Shown here in pieces: positions 1-5,265 of a stretch of DNA of 5,265 bases; positions within the stretch are counted from its first letter, which is position 1, and every line of letters starts with the position of its first letter. This DNA is from a bacterium. GTDB lineage: Bacteria > JAMCPX01. The notes below the pieces were generated by a model that searched no databases, was not told the DNA's origin, and saw nothing but the letters and a program-made list of their open reading frames with translations. The translations under genes and the position numbers were made by a program. The DNA lies in the NCBI GenBank assembly GCA_021815065.1, contig JAKAHI010000125.1:1-5265 (forward strand), given 5' to 3'.

Positions 1-378
1 GCAGCCAAAAAGGCGTATAAAATGGCCGGCATCAAGAACCCCAAGAAAGAGATAGACTTTGCAGAGCTCCATACGAATTTCGCTTCCGAAGAACCCGTAT
101 TCGCCGAGGCCATGGGGCTTTTTAAGCCGGGGAGCGGGAAAGATGTCGTCAAGAACGGAGATAGCGGAATAGGCGGGGCATTGCCGGTAAATCCATCGGG
201 CGGTCCTCTCGGAGCAAATCCGATCAATGCGACAGGTCTCATACGGCTTGCCGAAGCAAGTGAACAATTAAGAAAAGAGGCGGGAAAGAACCAGGTTAAA
301 GGCGCAAAAACCGCCGTAGTTCATGCACAGGACGGACCCGGCGCCCAGTTGAATACTGTTTTTGTTGTAAGGAGGTAA
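1..378 (+). CDS. thiolase-like protein (SCP2/archaeal-type), C-terminal part only
   Basis: The frame is open from base 1, so the gene begins outside the window and only its last 125 codons are seen. They match the C-terminal thiolase domain: an AELHTNF segment (residues 21-27 as counted here) where thiolases carry their NEAF or HDCF motif, NPSGG at 64-68, and a glycine-rich end near residues 108-114. The segment is clearly paralogous to the C-terminus of the next gene, sharing AKKxY, MAGIK, LPxNPSGG and an ANP/TNA loop. The usual GHP motif reads ANP, so the catalytic His is Asn, and the CxG cysteine is absent (HAQDGPG). The histidine in ELHTNF is kept. The nucleophile region lies outside the window, so activity cannot be judged. 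It probably pairs with the downstream thiolase-like protein and the DUF35 protein in one acyl-CoA complex. The family call is firm; the substrate is unknown. Confidence 0.9.
   Translation, partial: AAKKAYKMAGIKNPKKEIDFAELHTNFASEEPVFAEAMGLFKPGSGKDVVKNGDSGIGGALPVNPSGGPLGANPINATGLIRLAEASEQLRKEAGKNQVKGAKTAVVHAQDGPGAQLNTVFVVRR
369..375 (+). promoter_or_regulatory. Shine-Dalgarno AAGGAGG within the last codons of the upstream gene
   Basis: A full AAGGAGG sits five bases before the ATG at 381 and directly before the TAA of the preceding gene. It supplies that protein's final Arg-Arg codons. The layout fixes the start of the second thiolase-like gene and suggests translational coupling between the two subunits. 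Confidence 0.85.
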
Positions 379-380
379 GC

Positions 381-1628
381 ATGAAAAGAAATGTAGCAAT
401 TATCAGTGTCGGTTATAATGGCAGGTTTGTAAGCAAGAGGCCTGATATCAATATACCGGAGCTCATACAGCCGGCGGTTGACACCGCGATCGGCAAAACG
501 AAGCTCAAGCATGACCAGATAGAGGCGTACGTCGTCGGTAATATGCACACCTTTGAAGGTATAAATCAGCCGCACCTCTGGGCAAGCGATCATTTCGGCG
601 GATCAAAAAAACCTGTTATGAGGGTTGCAACCGGCGGATCGACCGGGGCATCGGTTTACCAGGCAGCTTATTACCATGTTGCATCGGGCATGTACGACGT
701 CGTAATGGCCATAGGCTGGGAAAAGCATGATGAAGGGGACGCACAGGTAGGGCTCATGGGAATACTCCTGCCCGAGGCTTTTTCTCTGTTTAATTTCGGT
801 CCGGATATGAGCGAGGACAGGGGTGTAGCAGGACTCGGAGGCGGCGGATCGACCGGCGGTGCGGCATTCCAGGCAATGTCCTACCTTACGAAGGCCCATG
901 CAGGCATCGAACACATCGACCGGGTTGCGGCAATGATGAGGTCGAATGCGGCTAAAAACCCCTATGCCCATCTCCAGCAGCCCGGATGCACGGAGGCGGA
1001 CATAGCAAAGACGCCTATCATTTCATACCCCTTGAGGTACGGACATACCTGCCCGACATCCTGCGGTGCCATAGCGATGATCCTTGTATCCGAAGAAAAG
1101 GCAAAAAAATTCGGTATCACAGACAGGGTAGCATGGGTCAAGGGACTCGGCTCGGGCGCATCGGATGCAACAACAGGCAATATCATCGAAGGCCAGATTA
1201 CCGATCCTGCCGAGCAGTACATGTGCAAGGTTGTTGCAAAAAAGGTATACTCCATGGCCGGAATAAAGGACCCCCGCAAGGACATTCAGGTGGCAGAGGT
1301 ATATTCCGGTTTTTCACATCAGGATCTCATGTGGCCCGAACGGCTCGGCCTGGTTGACGAAGGCAAATCTCCGGAGATGCTTGATAAAGGAGCGTTCGCA
1401 ATAGACGGCGAACTCCCGCTCAACCCGTCGGGAGGTGTTACCAGTACCAATGCAATCGGTGCCTCGGCGATGGTAAGAGTCGGGGAGGCGGCGTTACAGG
1501 TCATGGGTCTTGCAGAGGGAGGGCACCAGGTACAAAGAAAGATCGAAAACGTGGTTGCTCACGGCTGGGGAGGACTGTTCCAGTTCGTTACGGTAACCGT
1601 TCTCGGCAGGACACCGGTAAAGAAATAA
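381..1628 (+). CDS. thiolase-like protein lacking the canonical catalytic residues
   Basis: This complete 415-residue protein is of normal length for the SCP2/archaeal thiolase branch. The N-terminal thiolase domain covers roughly residues 1-245 and the C-terminal domain 246-412. In an ungapped comparison with the usual RVxxxCASG nucleophile elbow, the protein reads RVATGGSTG (81-89), so Gly86 replaces the catalytic Cys. The NEAF/HDCF position is YSGF (308-311). NPSGG (348-352) is intact, but GHP is replaced by TNA (356-358), and the C-terminal CxG cysteine is missing (HGWGG, 394-398). The acidic residue in the usual SDGA turn is Cys228, with Cys224 four residues before it. These changes argue against a Claisen-type thiolase. 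Related DUF35-partnered proteins include retro-aldolases that use tyrosines, and Tyr308 is a possible equivalent. The start is set by AAGGAGG, and the gene follows its paralogue by 2 bases and precedes the DUF35 gene by 9. The fold is certain; the reaction is open. Confidence 0.93.
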   Translation: MKRNVAIISVGYNGRFVSKRPDINIPELIQPAVDTAIGKTKLKHDQIEAYVVGNMHTFEGINQPHLWASDHFGGSKKPVMRVATGGSTGASVYQAAYYHVASGMYDVVMAIGWEKHDEGDAQVGLMGILLPEAFSLFNFGPDMSEDRGVAGLGGGGSTGGAAFQAMSYLTKAHAGIEHIDRVAAMMRSNAAKNPYAHLQQPGCTEADIAKTPIISYPLRYGHTCPTSCGAIAMILVSEEKAKKFGITDRVAWVKGLGSGASDATTGNIIEGQITDPAEQYMCKVVAKKVYSMAGIKDPRKDIQVAEVYSGFSHQDLMWPERLGLVDEGKSPEMLDKGAFAIDGELPLNPSGGVTSTNAIGASAMVRVGEAALQVMGLAEGGHQVQRKIENVVAHGWGGLFQFVTVTVLGRTPVKK

Positions 1629-1633
1629 GGAGG
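1627..1633 (+). promoter_or_regulatory. Shine-Dalgarno AAGGAGG overlapping the upstream stop codon
   Basis: AAGGAGG shares its first two bases with the TAA (1626-1628) of the thiolase-like gene and lies four bases before the ATG at 1638. It fixes the DUF35 start and again points to coupled translation of the complex subunits. Confidence 0.85.
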
Positions 1634-1637
1634 TAGT

Positions 1638-2093
1638 ATGGCTCAGGAAACAAGGATAATAGAAAATACATGGGATCTAACGGCTTATCAGTGGAAGATT
1701 GAATCAGACGCCCTCGACCTGTTTGTAAAGGGATTAAAGGACAAAAAAATACTCGGAAGAAAATGCCCTCAATGCGGGACGGTGTATGTGCCGGGCCCCA
1801 CGTATTGCAGAAAGTGTTTTAGAGATATTGATCAGGTTGTAGAAGTGAGTCAGGAAGGCGCACTCGATGCGTTCACCGTCAACCTTGCCGACGTGAAAGG
1901 CACCATAGTCGAGCATCCCTATATTACCTGCACCGTAAAACTTGACGGCACACATTCCTTCCTTATGGGGGTACTCGAAGGCTGGACGGATTGGCGCAGC
2001 ATCAAAGAGGGCATGAGGGTCAAAGCGGTCTGGAAGGATGTAACACAAGGGGCACTCGCAGACCTGTCACACTTCCAGTTGACGGAGAAATGA
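1638..2093 (+). CDS. DUF35 family Zn-ribbon/OB-fold acyl-CoA-associated protein
   Basis: This 151-residue protein has the standard DUF35 layout. An N-terminal helical stretch (about 15-40) is followed by a rubredoxin-like zinc ribbon with CxxC at Cys43/Cys46 and CxxC at Cys57/Cys60, spaced ten residues apart and all intact. A beta-rich OB-fold domain follows (about 70-145) with the usual strands around GALDAFTVN, HPYITCTVKLDG and a GMRVKAVW segment. In known systems (BbsA in benzoylsuccinyl-CoA thiolase, the bridging protein of archaeal thiolase/HMG-CoA synthase complexes, and the DUF35 domains with steroid side-chain aldolases), such proteins bind CoA or acyl-CoA and stabilise a thiolase-fold partner. 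Its position 9 bases after two thiolase-like genes makes them the obvious partners. It is cytoplasmic, with no signal peptide. The family is confident; the exact substrate is not determinable. Confidence 0.93.
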   Translation: MAQETRIIENTWDLTAYQWKIESDALDLFVKGLKDKKILGRKCPQCGTVYVPGPTYCRKCFRDIDQVVEVSQEGALDAFTVNLADVKGTIVEHPYITCTVKLDGTHSFLMGVLEGWTDWRSIKEGMRVKAVWKDVTQGALADLSHFQLTEK

Positions 2094-2111
2094 GGATGTC
2101 CGTGGAGTGAG

Positions 2112-2147
2112 TACTGCGCGGTACGTTCAGGACTGAACCGTGCAGTA
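2112..2147 (+). repeat. imperfect inverted repeat downstream of the thiolase/DUF35 operon
   Basis: TACTGC (2112-2117) pairs with GCAGTA (2142-2147). After one G-T wobble, CGG pairs with CCG, and TTCAG pairs with CTGAA at the apex, leaving a bulge of about four bases on the 5' side. It starts 18 bases after the DUF35 stop codon. No T-run follows, so it is not a typical intrinsic terminator. It may be an mRNA 3'-end stabiliser, a Rho-associated structure or a processing site between the operon and the SRPBCC gene. The rest of the 2094-2269 spacer shows only the ribosome binding site and no convincing promoter. Confidence 0.5.
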
Positions 2148-2258
2148 ATACTTGCGTCATTGTGCACTGGATGCGAAATCCGGGTCTTCATTCTTACTTC
2201 TGCAATGGCAATGTCCGGACTCCCATGATCGGGGGGATAACGGAAAATGGTTTAAGAC

Positions 2259-2265
2259 AAGGAGG
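2259..2265 (+). promoter_or_regulatory. Shine-Dalgarno AAGGAGG that decides the SRPBCC gene start
   Basis: AAGGAGG lies four bases before the ATG at 2270. The reading frame stays open back to 2162, but the earlier ATGs have no comparable site. The 2270 start also places a signal peptide exactly at the N-terminus. Confidence 0.8.
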
Positions 2266-2269
2266 GCTT

Positions 2270-2926
2270 ATGCGAAAGCTGATCACCGCCGTGGTTGCCG
2301 TATCCCTGGTGTTCCTCTGCATTCCTGCAGCGCATGCGGGGCACAGTCCGTCAACCATTGAACAATTTGCAGCGGCCTCACCCGGGGTATTACAGGAATT
2401 ACTCCAGAAAGGTGAGCTGATCTTCCTGGACAATGCCCGGCCTGGCGAGCCGCAGTTTGTAACCGCTGTTACGCTGTTCAACGCCCCCATAGCCGAAGTG
2501 TTCTCGACAATAACCGATTATACGCACTACGCCGGCAACATCCCTCAGACAACGGAGGTAAAGGTCTTACGGAAAAAGGGGAATGTCTGGGACGTAAGCT
2601 ATAAAGTCGAGTTTAAATTTTCCATTCTCTCGGAGCATGCCAACTATACCCTGGAACAAGTGCTTGATCCTCCCCGCAGCATTACCTGGACGAGGATAGC
2701 AGGCAACCTCGATACGGTAGATGGTTCATGGAAGCTCATTCCCATAGACAATGGGAACAAAACCATCGGGTTCTACAGGGTCTACACCGATATAAGCTCG
2801 CTCGGGTTTCTGATAAAATACATGCTGGAGAAACAACCTGTGCTGAATACCGCGATCTCGACCTCATCCGCCCTCGTCTACACAAAGGCCATGCAAAAGT
2901 GGGTGGATGGAAAAGGCAAGCGGTAA
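2270..2926 (+). CDS. exported SRPBCC/START-like (polyketide cyclase/dehydrase family) protein
   Basis: This is a 218-residue protein. The N-terminus is a classic Sec signal peptide: Met-Arg-Lys, a hydrophobic core (about 4-18), then PAAHA with predicted cleavage after Ala23. Cys17 lies inside the core without a lipobox, so it is not a lipoprotein. The mature part shows the SRPBCC pattern: a strand leading into FNAPIAEVFSTITDY, the helix and turn where these proteins begin their ligand-binding grip, then the HYAGNIPQ segment. Antiparallel strands follow (about 95-175) with WDVSYKVEF and SITWTRIAGN, and a long C-terminal helix ends in a basic tail. The family binds hydrophobic ligands in a deep cavity; the periplasmic members are mostly uncharacterised. 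It lies 176 bases after the DUF35 gene on the same strand, so it could be a separate transcript or the operon's distal gene. No ligand or reaction can be assigned. Confidence 0.8.
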   Translation: MRKLITAVVAVSLVFLCIPAAHAGHSPSTIEQFAAASPGVLQELLQKGELIFLDNARPGEPQFVTAVTLFNAPIAEVFSTITDYTHYAGNIPQTTEVKVLRKKGNVWDVSYKVEFKFSILSEHANYTLEQVLDPPRSITWTRIAGNLDTVDGSWKLIPIDNGNKTIGFYRVYTDISSLGFLIKYMLEKQPVLNTAISTSSALVYTKAMQKWVDGKGKR

Positions 2927-2995
2927 GCCCAAAAATCTATTGGTGCTTTTGCACGGATACATCACCACGAGGAATTTTAGAAGGCATTGCCGTGG

Positions 2996-4861
2996 TTAAC
3001 GCCGCATCATCAATTCATTCATCTCCTTGCGCTTCTGAATCATATAATCCCTTCGCAGGGTATCTTTGCACAGGGGCAGGGCCTTATCCAGGTTAGAAAT
3101 GGCATTGCCGAATTTGCCGGTTTGTTCGTATGCAAGCGCCCTTATAAGATATCCCGTCGAAGAACCGGGCACGAGCTTTATGAACTCATGGGAGAGCGGC
3201 AGTACCTCATCCTCTTTATGCTGCATAAGCAGGCCATCCGCTGTAAGGGCAAATACATGCTCGTTTGCAGGTTGTAAGGCGAGCGCCTTTTTACCATACA
3301 TCACGGAGGAATCATAATTGGATGTCTTAAAGTATACATCCGCATAAGAGCTGTACAGAAAAAAATAATAGTTTCTCACATCGTAGCCGACACCGGAATC
3401 CGGGATTAAGACCGGATCCAGTGCTCCGTAATTTCTTATCAGCGTCTTATGAAGTGCATCCAGGGTTTGTATTGCCGTATCGTACATTCCTAAGCGGTAA
3501 TACACCGTGAACACCTTACTCCATACAACAGGATCATCCGGCGAGAACACGACCGCTTTCCGGGCTTGTTCTATTGCAGGTCCATCGTAATGATACACAA
3601 CAAGGGTGTCTGCAAGGAATGCCCTGTCCCTCCCGTTGTTTGGCTGAGACCACACCTGATATTTCCAGAAGGCGAGTTCGTTTTTCCACGCCCTGACCGA
3701 TACGAGATCTATTGTCGCGTAAGAACACAGGATAAGAGACACAGCAACGATTAAACCTTTTTTAGCCGGATAGTCTTTGTTATGGAGCCATTTGACACCC
3801 ATGACAAAAAGCACTATGGGTCCGATCACCGGGATATAAAGATACCGGACTGCTCCCTGATAAGCGATCGGGATTACGCCGCTTGCGAGCAGGAAGTTTA
3901 TATAATACCAGCCAATAAAAAATAAGACGGTCTTCTGTTGGTGTTTATAGGCGAAATACATTGCATAGCCGGCACCAATGAGCACAAGAAGGCTTATCAA
4001 AAATTGCGGTGATAGTACCAGCATGATGGGATGATCCGGATATGCAACCATGTGTATATAAAAGGGAAATATCATGGCTAAGGGGTACTGGGCAATACCC
4101 GCAATATTCCCGACCGTCGTCAGGATATGACTGGAGAGGCTGCCGCCGAACAGCGTCGTTGTAAATCCCGTCTTGTGAACAAAAAACAAATATATCATCC
4201 CGACAATAACCGAAAGTATCCAGAAATAATATTTCTCCAGGATGTTCTTTAAAAAGGACTGACGAACGTACACAAAATCATACCAGACGAGCAGAACGGG
4301 GAGTATGACAATATTGGGTTTCACCAGCATGCCGGATATAAAACAACCCAAAGCAATCCATTTGCCCGCTGACCACTGTTCCTGCCTGAATTTTATGTAC
4401 GATATCACTGCAAGAAGCAGGAACATCGTAGAAAGGGTGCTTTTTTGTTCGGAGATCCATGCTACGGTCTCGACCTGTACGGGATGAATCAGGAATATGA
4501 GTGCAGCAAGGAATCTGTATGGCCTTTCTTTTATAAAGAACCCGAGCAGAACAAAAACGAGTATACTGTTAATTATATGAAACAAGAGGTTCGTCATGTG
4601 ATAACCGGCGTCCGCAAGGCCCCACAGCTTATACCCGATAAGATATACCAGGCTGTCCAGCGGACGGATCATGTTTGCGTAGGGCTGAAAAAAGAATTTT
4701 ACTATGTTGCCGGACATAAGATTTTTCAGGTACGGATTGTTGAATACATAAGCGGGATCGTCAATAGAAATATGGCTGAAGGTCGCAACCACACCAAAGA
4801 CCAGGAGACCGGATGCAATGAGGGCTATTGGATATTTTATCTTTTCTATGAACGGTTTCAT
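2996..4861 (-). CDS. multi-pass membrane protein with C-terminal TPR repeats, TMTC/GT-C glycosyltransferase-like
   Basis: This is a 621-residue inner-membrane protein. The first two thirds hold about ten to twelve hydrophobic segments, including 10-28, 92-110, 116-128, 143-156, 168-196, 212-228, 281-303, 311-330, 339-357 and 369-386. The last third (about 410-615) is soluble and TPR-rich; the clearest units are near 498-531 and 567-598. Features shared with bacterial TMTC-like proteins are an acidic pair in the first loop (Asp34-Asp35, followed by NNP), the GYHMTNLLFH segment (86-95), HPVQVETVAW (126-135) followed by SEQKSTLST, and RYLYIP (339-344). GT-C enzymes use lipid-linked sugar donors, and the acidic pair is the likely metal or catalytic site; this is inference from the family. 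The ATG has no clear Shine-Dalgarno, but an in-frame stop at 4892-4894 leaves no earlier start codon. It lies downstream of the phosphoesterase and convergent with the SRPBCC gene. The glycan or acceptor is unknown. Confidence 0.82.
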   Translation of the reverse strand: MKPFIEKIKYPIALIASGLLVFGVVATFSHISIDDPAYVFNNPYLKNLMSGNIVKFFFQPYANMIRPLDSLVYLIGYKLWGLADAGYHMTNLLFHIINSILVFVLLGFFIKERPYRFLAALIFLIHPVQVETVAWISEQKSTLSTMFLLLAVISYIKFRQEQWSAGKWIALGCFISGMLVKPNIVILPVLLVWYDFVYVRQSFLKNILEKYYFWILSVIVGMIYLFFVHKTGFTTTLFGGSLSSHILTTVGNIAGIAQYPLAMIFPFYIHMVAYPDHPIMLVLSPQFLISLLVLIGAGYAMYFAYKHQQKTVLFFIGWYYINFLLASGVIPIAYQGAVRYLYIPVIGPIVLFVMGVKWLHNKDYPAKKGLIVAVSLILCSYATIDLVSVRAWKNELAFWKYQVWSQPNNGRDRAFLADTLVVYHYDGPAIEQARKAVVFSPDDPVVWSKVFTVYYRLGMYDTAIQTLDALHKTLIRNYGALDPVLIPDSGVGYDVRNYYFFLYSSYADVYFKTSNYDSSVMYGKKALALQPANEHVFALTADGLLMQHKEDEVLPLSHEFIKLVPGSSTGYLIRALAYEQTGKFGNAISNLDKALPLCKDTLRRDYMIQKRKEMNELMMRR

Positions 4862-4871
4862 GTGATAAAAG

Positions 4872-4895
4872 TTGATGGAACACCTATACCATCAA
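4872..4895. promoter_or_regulatory. perfect 7-bp dyad, candidate operator
   Basis: TTGATGG (4872-4878) and CCATCAA (4889-4895) are exact reverse complements separated by ten bases. The spacer contains the candidate -10 box of the leftward TPR gene. The repeat spacing of about 17 bases centre to centre suits a dimeric repressor, but no regulator gene is visible in the window. Confidence 0.35.
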
Positions 4896-4911
4896 TGGAC
4901 CCTCAAAGCAA
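4883..4911 (-). promoter_or_regulatory. candidate sigma-70 promoter for the TPR membrane protein gene
   Basis: Read on the minus strand, TTGCTT (plus 4911-4906) is followed after exactly 17 bases by TATAGG (plus 4888-4883), with a TG one base upstream of the -10 (extended -10 form). Transcription would begin near 4876, about 15 bases before the ATG at 4861. The -35 matches consensus at three of six bases and the -10 at four of six. It is therefore plausible, not proven. Confidence 0.35.
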
Positions 4912-4927
4912 CCGCGCATGCGGCGGT
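4911..4927 (-). terminator. weak hairpin after the metallophosphoesterase gene
   Basis: Seven bases past the phosphoesterase stop codon, the minus strand holds ACCGC and GCGGT arms around a seven-base loop, followed by TTGCTTTG. The stem is short and the T-tract is interrupted. It may be a weak terminator or chance, and its 3' edge touches the candidate -35 box of the next gene. Confidence 0.2.
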
Positions 4928-4933
4928 CAGCGG

Positions 4934-5265
4934 TCAGTTTTTGTTGCTTCCGTACAGATCGATTACCGTTATTTCCGGCGGTGACATAAAACGCATGGGC
5001 GGGCCCCAGGTGCCCGCACCTCTGTTGACATACAGGGCAGAATTGCCGCGAAGCGGCAGATACCCCGCGTCGATGATATACGACAGCCTGGTAATCAGAC
5101 TGAACGGGAAAAGCTGTCCCTTGTGTGTATGCCCGGAAAGCTGGAGGTCAAAAAGCCCTTCGCACTCCTTATCTATCACAGGCCTGTGCTTGAGCAGGAG
5201 AATAAACCTGTCCTTTGGAAATTCTGATAGCAATGTCTTCTCCGATACTTCTTTATAAACACCGA
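4934..5265 (-). CDS. metallophosphoesterase (YkuE/YaeI-type calcineurin-like), C-terminal part only
   Basis: The frame is open to the window edge, so the N-terminus, with the DxH and GNHD motifs, is missing and 109 residues are seen. Two metal-site motifs of the calcineurin-like fold are present: LLLKHRP with the metal-binding His at residue 26 of the visible part, and GHTHKGQ (44-50) with both histidines. The C-terminal ALYVNRGAGTWGPPMRF and PPEITVIDL segments are typical of the YkuE/YaeI branch. Those proteins are usually membrane-anchored phosphoesterases acting at or near the cell envelope, but substrates vary. It ends 72 bases before the TPR membrane gene on the same strand, so the two could form a loose operon. 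An internal TTG at 5233 is not a believable start, because the conserved fold requires sequence upstream of it. Confidence 0.9.
   Translation of the reverse strand, partial: GVYKEVSEKTLLSEFPKDRFILLLKHRPVIDKECEGLFDLQLSGHTHKGQLFPFSLITRLSYIIDAGYLPLRGNSALYVNRGAGTWGPPMRFMSPPEITVIDLYGSNKN

Noticed and set aside
2152..2258. Sigma-70 or sigma-54 promoter upstream of the SRPBCC gene
   Set aside because: TTGCGT and TTGTGC occur, but no acceptable -10 lies 16-18 bases downstream. No GG-N10-GC element of sigma-54 type was found.
2162..2269. N-terminal extension of the SRPBCC gene from upstream in-frame ATGs
   Set aside because: The added 36 residues would bury the signal peptide and have no ribosome binding site, whereas 2270 has AAGGAGG at the right distance.
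2943..2996. Possible convergent terminators: GTGC-TTTT-GCAC (2943-2954) and ACCACG/CGTGGT (2964-2969 with 2991-2996)
   Set aside because: The stems are only 4 and 6 bp, the second has a 21-base loop, and neither is followed by a T-run on either strand.
4923..4936. Tandem copy of GCGGTCA at the end of the phosphoesterase gene
   Set aside because: Two 7-base copies duplicate the stop codon region on the minus strand. This is too short to be more than a small slippage duplication, although it supplies a second TGA.
4445..4984. Plus-strand open frame of 179 codons opposite the TPR membrane gene
   Set aside because: It lies mostly antisense to a well-supported gene with recognisable motifs, its translation resembles no family I know, and it runs across the promoter gap.
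5231..5233. TTG as the start of the metallophosphoesterase
   Set aside because: The frame stays open to the window edge, and the fold's first metal-binding motifs must lie further upstream, so the gene is simply cut by the window.

Overview
The window reads as ordinary bacterial chromosome: close-packed genes, strong AAGGAGG ribosome binding sites and moderate GC. It has no tRNA, rRNA, CRISPR or mobile-element signal. The left half is the end of an acyl-CoA operon of two thiolase-fold proteins and a DUF35 zinc-ribbon/OB-fold protein. That arrangement is known from archaea and from anaerobic, often aromatic- or fatty-acid-degrading bacteria (Desulfobacterota or syntroph-like), and also from actinobacteria. 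An anaerobic Desulfobacterota-like host is my best guess, but it is inference from gene content only.

Layout. Positions 1-378 (+) hold the last 125 codons of a thiolase-like protein. Positions 381-1628 (+) hold a complete 415-residue paralogue. Positions 1638-2093 (+) hold the DUF35 partner. The three genes are separated by 2 and 9 bases, and the downstream Shine-Dalgarno sequence abuts or overlaps the upstream stop codon, so they are almost certainly co-transcribed and translationally coupled. A 176-base spacer with one imperfect hairpin follows. Next is a gene for an exported SRPBCC (START-like) protein (2270-2926, +). A 69-base convergent spacer separates it from a leftward gene for a 621-residue multi-pass membrane protein with a C-terminal TPR domain, related to the TMTC/GT-C type of glycosyltransferase (2996-4861, -). 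Upstream of that on the same strand is the C-terminal part of a YkuE/YaeI-type metallophosphoesterase (4934-5265, -), cut by the window edge.

How they may work together. DUF35 proteins are built into thiolase-fold enzymes (BbsAB, archaeal thiolase/HMG-CoA synthase complexes, steroid side-chain aldolases), so the first three genes probably form one complex acting on an acyl-CoA. The complete thiolase-like subunit has Gly where the nucleophilic Cys should be, Asn in place of the GHP histidine, and no CxG cysteine. It is therefore unlikely to be a classical thiolase; a retro-aldolase or a non-catalytic partner subunit fits better. The exported SRPBCC protein could bind a hydrophobic ligand, but nothing except adjacency links it to the operon. 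The leftward genes look like an unrelated cell-envelope pair. A candidate promoter lies in the 72-base gap between them, with its -10 element inside a perfect 7-bp dyad.

I found no clear new system. The Cys-less tandem thiolase/DUF35 unit and the dyad-flanked promoter are the points most worth a second look.
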